The position numbers were made by a program, and so were the translations under genes. Below the pieces are notes generated by a model. That model was not told the DNA's origin. It saw only the letters and a program-made list of their open reading frames with translations, and did not search any database. From Victivallales bacterium (GTDB taxonomy: Bacteria; Verrucomicrobiota; Lentisphaeria; Oligosphaerales; Oligosphaeraceae), in NCBI GenBank assembly GCA_017963875.1, contig JAGCTA010000059.1, forward strand, positions 1 through 6,120: a stretch of DNA of 6,120 bases. Direction: 5' to 3'. Shown in pieces: positions 1 through 4,125 of this stretch (the first letter of the stretch is position 1; each line of letters opens with the position of its first letter).

Positions 1-897
1 GCCGCCGATACGGTCCAGAACGCCGATTTCACGCGGTTCAACCAACTGGAAATTGCCGTCGATATTCGTGATGGCACCCCAACGATGGCAGTTCGTGCTG
101 ACGACTTCACGGAGCGTTGTGGCAAATGCCGTCGCGTGTGGATATGATTCCTTGACGCGCATGACCATTTCCTTGAAACTGTCGATTTTGGCTGCGATGT
201 CTTTTCCGCCTGCTTCAGGCCCCTTGATTCCAAGGCAGAGTTGGAAGTCCTCTTCATTTCCAATGAGGACATCCGCGACGCTTGCGATTTCGCTGAAACT
301 GTCATGCAGTTCCTGCTCACGGCCTTTCCAGAAGGAAGCACGGTAGTTCAAGTCAAAGGAAATCTTTGTGCCGTATTTCTTTGCCGCACGTGCCAGTTCA
401 AGACAGAATTTCGTTGTCGCTGGGGATAACGCGCCGACAAGACCTGACATGTGGATGATCTGCACACCCTGCTGACCGAAAATTTTGTCAAGGTCAAAAT
501 ATTTGACATCCAGCAGACGACCGACTTCACCTGCACGGTCGTTGGCGACACGCGGTCCGCGGCTGCCGTATCCGCTGTCCGCCAGATTGAACTGGTGACG
601 GTATCCCCAGGGACCGCCCTGCTCGATTTCTGGACCTTCGTAATCCATGTGGCGGCTGGCGAGATTGTCTTTGATCATGCGTGCGATGGGGCTGTCCTTG
701 ACAAATGCCGTCAGGACCTTCACTGGCAGTCCGAGATAGGAAACGATGCTGGCGACATTTGTTTCGGCGCTGGTCACCTGCATTTTGAACATGTCGCTGC
801 AGTGGAATGGCTGCCCGTCCAGCGGCGTCAAACGAATGCCCATACTGGTTGGAACCAACAATGAATAAGCCGCATCGTTCTTGAGTTGCAGAGTCAT
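1..897 (-). CDS. kdgK: PfkB-family sugar kinase, probably 2-keto-3-deoxygluconate kinase (3' end outside window)
   Basis: Ribokinase/PfkB-type kinase; in the KDG kinase branch it would phosphorylate 2-keto-3-deoxygluconate with ATP in the cytoplasm, feeding KDPG aldolase during uronate or pectin breakdown. Seen: 299 codons without a stop. The N-terminal strand is SLLVPTSMGIRLTPLDGQ (residues 12-29), followed by SAETNVASIVSYLG (43-56), which matches the family's GGAExNVAxxLxxLG substrate-binding segment. DLNYRASFWKGRE (182-194) is the typical DxNxRxxxW block, and IGNEEDF (212-218) is the typical N-E-E segment. The reading frame leaves the window at DRIGG (295-299), immediately before the expected GD(A/G)F motif that holds the catalytic Asp and anion hole, so roughly the last 40-70 residues are missing. 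The start is set by AGGAG at 905-909, 7 nt upstream of ATG. It lies 78 bp downstream of the ZnuA-like gene on the same strand. PfkB membership is firm; substrate is inferred, and another ketose or sugar-acid kinase is possible. Confidence 0.85.
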   Translation of the reverse strand, partial: MTLQLKNDAAYSLLVPTSMGIRLTPLDGQPFHCSDMFKMQVTSAETNVASIVSYLGLPVKVLTAFVKDSPIARMIKDNLASRHMDYEGPEIEQGGPWGYRHQFNLADSGYGSRGPRVANDRAGEVGRLLDVKYFDLDKIFGQQGVQIIHMSGLVGALSPATTKFCLELARAAKKYGTKISFDLNYRASFWKGREQELHDSFSEIASVADVLIGNEEDFQLCLGIKGPEAGGKDIAAKIDSFKEMVMRVKESYPHATAFATTLREVVSTNCHRWGAITNIDGNFQLVEPREIGVLDRIGG

Positions 898-931
898 CTC
901 TTTTCTCCTAATGTTGAATGTGAAAACTGTC

Positions 932-946
932 TCTAGACTATCTAGA
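932..946. promoter_or_regulatory. Palindromic candidate operator in the kinase leader
   Basis: TCTAGA-CTA-TCTAGA is a perfect 6-bp inverted repeat around a 3-bp centre, and each half is itself a palindrome. It lies about 11-25 bp downstream of the transcription start predicted from the candidate promoter at 964-992, and 35 bp upstream of the kinase start codon. This is a position where a repressor could act as a roadblock. Sugar-acid kinases are commonly under sugar-responsive repressors, but no regulator gene is in view and I do not recognise the box. Confidence 0.35.
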
Positions 947-963
947 AAAAAACATGACAAGAT

Positions 964-992
964 AATATATCCTTATTAAGGGAAATTCCCAA
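964..992 (-). promoter_or_regulatory. Candidate sigma70-type promoter for the sugar kinase
   Basis: On the minus strand a TTGGGA box (987-992; 4 of 6 to consensus) is followed after exactly 17 nt by TATATT (964-969; 5 of 6). It overlaps the last codons and stop of the ZnuA-like gene and would start RNA near 957, giving a leader of about 60 nt. This suggests that the kinase can be transcribed independently of the upstream gene. Read by eye only. Confidence 0.35.
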
Positions 993-1839
993 TATTCAGA
1001 AGTTGCCTTGACATCTGACGCAGCCCATCGGAATAGTCATGCGGGAGTGGATTCAACTGGATGATTTTCCCATCCAGTTCCTTTGCAACGGCATGGGCGG
1101 TCTTCTCATTGAACTGTGGCTGAACGAAAACACATCGGATACCCGCTGACTTCGCCTGATGGATCAAAGCACTGAGATGACGCCCCGTCGGTTCCCGCCC
1201 CCCAACTTCCACGACCATCTGCCTCAAGCCATACCTTGACAGAAAATATCCAAACGCGGGATGAAACACAAGCACGGGCTTTCCGCGCAACGGCTCCAGT
1301 TCTTTTCTCAACTCGTTGTCCAAGGCATCCAAGGACGCAATATATGCATCGCGCCGAACAATGATTTCCCGCACGTGCTCTGGCAGTTTTTCAGTCAAAG
1401 CCTTGGCGACGGCACGAGCATGCACTTTCATATTGGCAATGCTCAGCCATACATGCGGATCCAAATGACCATGGTGATGACCATGCTCCTCGCCATGGGA
1501 ATGGCCGTCATCCATCGGCAAAAACTCCATGCCGTCGATTGTATCCAAAATCGGCAATGACGGAAAAGTCGCACGAATCTTAGGAACCAACGCCTTCTCG
1601 AAGGGAACGCCTATGGTCAGGAAAAAAGCCGCTTTCTCCAGGGCGGCTATTCGCCTAGGTCCAGGCACAAATGTCTCAGGACTGGCTCCCGAAGGAACCA
1701 ACGCCTCGACAGAAACCAATTCACCGCCTATGCGCTTAACGCTCTCCAACTGCGGCTCTATGCTCACCATCACGAACAATGGCTGGCTTTGCACGACCGC
1801 CGTAAACAATATCATCAGTAGAAAAATAACCTTTTGCAT
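976..1839 (-). CDS. znuA: ZnuA-like periplasmic zinc/manganese-binding protein of an ABC importer
   Basis: Cluster A-I (ZnuA/TroA/PsaA) solute-binding protein, 287 aa, the normal size for the family. It captures Zn2+ or Mn2+ in the periplasm and hands it to a ZnuB/ZnuC-type permease and ATPase. Seen: a hydrophobic signal peptide at residues 1-18 (MQKVIFLLMILFTAVVQS) with no lipobox Cys. GASPETFVPGPR (51-62) is where the first metal ligand normally sits; here the usual His is Glu56. A His-rich loop of nine histidines within residues 113-129 runs into DPHVWLS, with ligand His129. HPAFGYF supplies His193, and NPLPHDYSD carries a likely fourth ligand, Asp268. The frame is open upstream to 2181, but Met at 1839 is chosen because it begins the signal peptide, while the upstream extension merely translates an intergenic repeat. 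No strong ribosome-binding site precedes it (only GAACGACGA). No znuB or znuC is in the window, so its partners must be elsewhere. Zn versus Mn specificity is inferred. Confidence 0.9.
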   Translation of the reverse strand: MQKVIFLLMILFTAVVQSQPLFVMVSIEPQLESVKRIGGELVSVEALVPSGASPETFVPGPRRIAALEKAAFFLTIGVPFEKALVPKIRATFPSLPILDTIDGMEFLPMDDGHSHGEEHGHHHGHLDPHVWLSIANMKVHARAVAKALTEKLPEHVREIIVRRDAYIASLDALDNELRKELEPLRGKPVLVFHPAFGYFLSRYGLRQMVVEVGGREPTGRHLSALIHQAKSAGIRCVFVQPQFNEKTAHAVAKELDGKIIQLNPLPHDYSDGLRQMSRQLLNIGNFP

Positions 1840-1855
1840 TCGTCGTTCAAAATTC

Positions 1856-2028
1856 GCTCTATTCCCCAAGAGTGTAGGGAATTGTACAAGCCAACGAGAC
1901 TGTGCAAAGACCCCGAAGGGGTCAAATGTCAGTAACCCCAGGTTGAGCAAAGCGAAACCTGGGGAGAAGCCACACCGAAAGAATTCCGACCTCAAAGAGG
2001 TCGAACCTATCCGCTTGGGGAATAGAGC
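1856..2028. repeat. 173-bp inverted-repeat element with internal hairpins (MITE-like or structured intergenic repeat)
   Basis: The ends form a perfect 15-bp inverted repeat (1856-1870 GCTCTATTCCCCAAG; 2014-2028 CTTGGGGAATAGAGC), continued imperfectly inward by GTAGG (1874-1878) against CCTAT (2006-2010). Inside are four more hairpins: 1882-1888 with 1901-1907 (7 bp including one G-U on the plus strand); GACCCC-GAA-GGGGTC at 1909-1923; CCCCAGGTT with AACCTGGGG at 1936-1944 and 1956-1964 (9 bp); and CGACCTC-AAA-GAGGTCG at 1987-2003. It fills most of the 220 bp between the YihY and ZnuA-like genes, ending 16 bp before the ZnuA-like start codon. I see no target-site duplication and no coding sequence of its own. 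The minus-strand frame is open right through it and reads LLTFDPFGVFAQS, a composition I associate, from memory, with spurious translations of palindromic intergenic repeats in other genomes. Whether it is repeated elsewhere cannot be seen here. Confidence 0.7.
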
Positions 2029-2059
2029 CTTTTCTAAATTATTCATTTTCAATGGCACT

Positions 2060-3817
2060 TTAGTCTTTCGGCTTGTCTGACGTGACAGTCTCTTCTTTGT
2101 CCGAAACCGTTGTCTCCTGCTTTGCGGGTTCGACGGTCTCCTGCTTTGCGGGTTCGACGGTCTTCTGCTTTGCAGGGTCAACAGCCTCCTGTTCGCCGAA
2201 TGTGCCTTTCATTTGGTATTCCAAAGCAACTGCCTTCTCGAAATTGACCTCCTTAAGTGTTTCGCTGAAAGCCTTATAGCGCTTCTTCAGACCATCTGCC
2301 AGATGTTCGGGAAGCATTGCGAAATACTGCCTGCCGTCAACGCTGTCGTTTTCCCTGAAAGCCTCCTCCACAGTCGCCAACGTAATCGTATCTGGAGGAC
2401 AGCCTGGAACAAACAAATCAGCATCCTGCTCACTATCTACTTGCAAAAGCAACTTCGCCCTGACAAGCACTCCGACGACATATCTGAGTTGCCTCATCGG
2501 AATCGAATTCTCCACAGCGTATTTTTCAGGATTCCAACTATGCTCTTTGCCCGCGAATGCCTTGCACGCCTCATACATGGCAAGTTGCCCCAAAAGGAGG
2601 CAAACACCCGCAGGCATCGGCTGCTCGTTTTTTTCAAGACGCATAAATCTATGATATTGAACAGCATAACTAAACTCACAGCCGAGAAGGACAATACACC
2701 AGTTCGAGTAGAGGACGGCCAGGAAGAACGGCAATGCGGCAAAAGTCCCGTATATTGTGTTGTATTTCGCCAAACCAATCTGCAATTTCAAATATGCCCA
2801 TAAGACAATGAACCACAGGATGCAGGCGAAAAAGCCCCCGAAAAATCCCGCACGGGCTTTCACTCGAGTATTCGGCATGAAAATATACAGCATCACGAAG
2901 AAAAGGAATAGCATCGTCGCGACAAACAGTTTGCAGAAAAACACCATAAGCCCCGCCGCAGCCCCGATATGTTCGGACAGCCAGCCCAAGACATGTTCGC
3001 TCATCAACAGCGAATTCACACTCATGACAGTCACAATCAGCAATGGGGCAACAATCAGCACAACAAGATAGCCAGGAAAGGACTTCAACAGCCCACGGCC
3101 TTTGCTCACTCCCCATATCAGGTTAAAGCATTTCTCAAGTTTCGCTATCGATAAAACGACACCGATGATCAACATCAGTGAACCGACAATTCCAAGCGCC
3201 GCAAAATTCGTCCTGTCAACATAAGTGAAAACGTGGATAATAATTTTCTGCATTGATTCTGGCAATTCATGAACGATGCCTCTTTCTGGGCTGTCTTCGG
3301 GAAGATCCTTCACACGGTAACTTTCCTCAACGATACTGTCACTTGCATGTTTTTCCGCAGTTTTCTCAACATGCTCAGTGCCAGCCGCATCGCCTATTTG
3401 CGAATTTGAATCGGATTGTTCTTGCCCCTGAACTCCTTCACTGTTGCCTTCGGGATGTTCCTTCACATGATTGGCGTCCTTGACTGCTTTGATACTCGCA
3501 TGACTTCTCCCCACTTCCTCAACACGCTCAATGCCAATCGCATCGTACAAATGTTTCTGCATTCCAATCCCCTTCGAAAAGGAGAACATGATGGCAAGCA
3601 TCGGCACCAAGGAAACCATCGTTATATACGTCAATGCAGACGCCTGAAGCCCGCAGCCATCCTTCTTATACCCCTTAACAGTGGTTGACAACACCTTAAG
3701 CAATTGCAGCGCTACACGTTTCAGCGGAGCCGTCGTGGCAATGTCCGTCATCCACATCCCCTCTGCGAGAAATTCCTTTATGAACGTAAACTTCTGTTTT
3801 GTCTTTTGATTACCCAT
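2060..3817 (-). CDS. yihY: YihY/virulence factor BrkB family inner-membrane protein with enlarged periplasmic loop
   Basis: Member of the YihY/BrkB (formerly called RNase BN) family; the biochemical role of the family is unsettled. Seen: 585 aa, well above the usual 280-450. LQASALTYITMVSLVPMLAI (57-76) is the hallmark first membrane helix. Five more helices lie near 206-225, 246-270, 288-313, 322-347 and 358-386. The last includes YGTFAALPFFLAVLYSNWCIVLLGCEF, matching the family's YGxxAALPxFLxxLYxxWxIxLxGAE signature. Residues 85-190, between helices 1 and 2, are hydrophilic and highly charged, and contain a diverged 51-residue tandem duplication. Residues 400-535 are a soluble C-terminal domain of the kind seen in longer family members. 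The tail (545-585) is made of PAKQxTVE repeats and Lys/Glu/Asp-rich sequence. The start at 3817 has no clear ribosome-binding site; ATG at 3751 (Met23) has AGAGGGG 6 nt upstream and is a credible alternative that keeps every helix. Family call firm, function unknown. Confidence 0.9.
   Translation of the reverse strand: MGNQKTKQKFTFIKEFLAEGMWMTDIATTAPLKRVALQLLKVLSTTVKGYKKDGCGLQASALTYITMVSLVPMLAIMFSFSKGIGMQKHLYDAIGIERVEEVGRSHASIKAVKDANHVKEHPEGNSEGVQGQEQSDSNSQIGDAAGTEHVEKTAEKHASDSIVEESYRVKDLPEDSPERGIVHELPESMQKIIIHVFTYVDRTNFAALGIVGSLMLIIGVVLSIAKLEKCFNLIWGVSKGRGLLKSFPGYLVVLIVAPLLIVTVMSVNSLLMSEHVLGWLSEHIGAAAGLMVFFCKLFVATMLFLFFVMLYIFMPNTRVKARAGFFGGFFACILWFIVLWAYLKLQIGLAKYNTIYGTFAALPFFLAVLYSNWCIVLLGCEFSYAVQYHRFMRLEKNEQPMPAGVCLLLGQLAMYEACKAFAGKEHSWNPEKYAVENSIPMRQLRYVVGVLVRAKLLLQVDSEQDADLFVPGCPPDTITLATVEEAFRENDSVDGRQYFAMLPEHLADGLKKRYKAFSETLKEVNFEKAVALEYQMKGTFGEQEAVDPAKQKTVEPAKQETVEPAKQETTVSDKEETVTSDKPKD
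2114..2185 (-). repeat. Three tandem 24-bp repeats in the yihY C-terminal tail
   Basis: Units at 2114-2137 and 2138-2161 are identical over 24 bp (CTCCTGCTTTGCGGG then TTCGACGGT); the unit at 2162-2185 is a diverged copy. They encode three 8-residue units of the form PAKQxTVE near residues 545-568. The two identical copies point to recent expansion by slippage or unequal exchange. Confidence 0.9.
3282..3545 (-). repeat. Diverged 153-bp-period tandem duplication inside yihY
   Basis: Bases 3282-3392 align without gaps to 3435-3545 at an offset of 153 bp, with roughly two thirds of bases identical; the best stretches are CTCAACA(T/C)GCTCA(G/A)TGCCA and TTCGGGA. In protein these are residues 142-179 and 91-128, which share G-x-E-x-V-E, HAS, VK and PE at a spacing of 51 residues. 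The duplication lies in the loop between membrane helices 1 and 2, predicted to be extracytoplasmic. Confidence 0.85.
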
Positions 3818-4125
3818 AACGCCATTGTCCGTCTTTTTAGATATGACCTAACCAAGGAATGGCAAGCATCATCCGTTTGTTAAACATGGAATCTGTTTGC
3901 TGAAACTCAATTTCGATTGAAAATACCATATTTACTTTACAACCTGAAATGATTTTTACGAGAAAAAACGATATCTAAACACTCCATTATGGACGACCTG
4001 GCATCAGTTCAGCCCAAACTTCCAGCCACTATGTCCAAAAAAATCGCTTTACTCTTTACATAATTGAAACAATTGTTACATTATTCATACTCGCACACTT
4101 GTCATCATTTTAAAGGTCCATTGAT
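3818..4125. other. AT-rich divergent intergenic region
   Basis: This 308-bp stretch separates the yihY start from the ligase-like gene start and must hold the promoters of both. Apart from the candidate plus-strand promoter at 4064-4091, I see only a small inverted repeat, TCAAT-TTCG-ATTGA (3907-3920), of doubtful meaning. No convincing gene, RNA or minus-strand promoter could be recognised; TTGCCA upstream of yihY has no good -10 box at proper spacing. Confidence 0.7.
4064..4091 (+). promoter_or_regulatory. Candidate promoter of the O-antigen-ligase-like gene, with a palindrome over the -35 box
   Basis: TTGAAA (4064-4069; 5 of 6 to the sigma70 -35 consensus) is followed after 16 nt by CATACT (4086-4091; 4 of 6). 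A start near 4098 would leave a leader of about 28 nt. The -35 box lies inside the inverted repeat AATTG-AAA-CAATT (4062-4074), so a regulator bound there would compete with RNA polymerase. Read by eye; the -10 box is weak. Confidence 0.3.

Noticed and set aside
53..864. Several plus-strand open frames opposite the sugar kinase
   Set aside because: Antisense shadows with no family resemblance; the minus-strand kinase frame explains the whole stretch.
946..990. Intrinsic terminator after the ZnuA-like gene
   Set aside because: There are short palindromes (CCTTATTAAGG at 971-981, GGGAAATTCCC at 980-990) and a 7-T run on the minus strand at 946-952, but no GC-rich hairpin directly precedes the T run.
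1856..2028. Metal-sensing riboswitch in the leader of the ZnuA-like gene
   Set aside because: I recognise no known riboswitch consensus, and base-pair details favour the opposite strand; kept as an unexplained structured repeat instead.
1845..2040. Target-site duplication flanking the inverted-repeat element
   Set aside because: The bases just outside the perfect ends (CAAAATTC and CTTTTCTA) do not repeat each other.
1840..2181. In-frame 114-residue N-terminal extension of the ZnuA-like protein
   Set aside because: It translates the antisense of the yihY tail repeats and the inverted-repeat element; the signal peptide begins at Met 1839.
2213..2803. 196-residue plus-strand frame opposite yihY
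   Set aside because: Antisense shadow of a well-recognised membrane protein gene.
3907..3920. TCAAT-TTCG-ATTGA hairpin as an operator or small RNA
   Set aside because: Only 5 bp of AT-rich stem in an AT-rich region; expected by chance.
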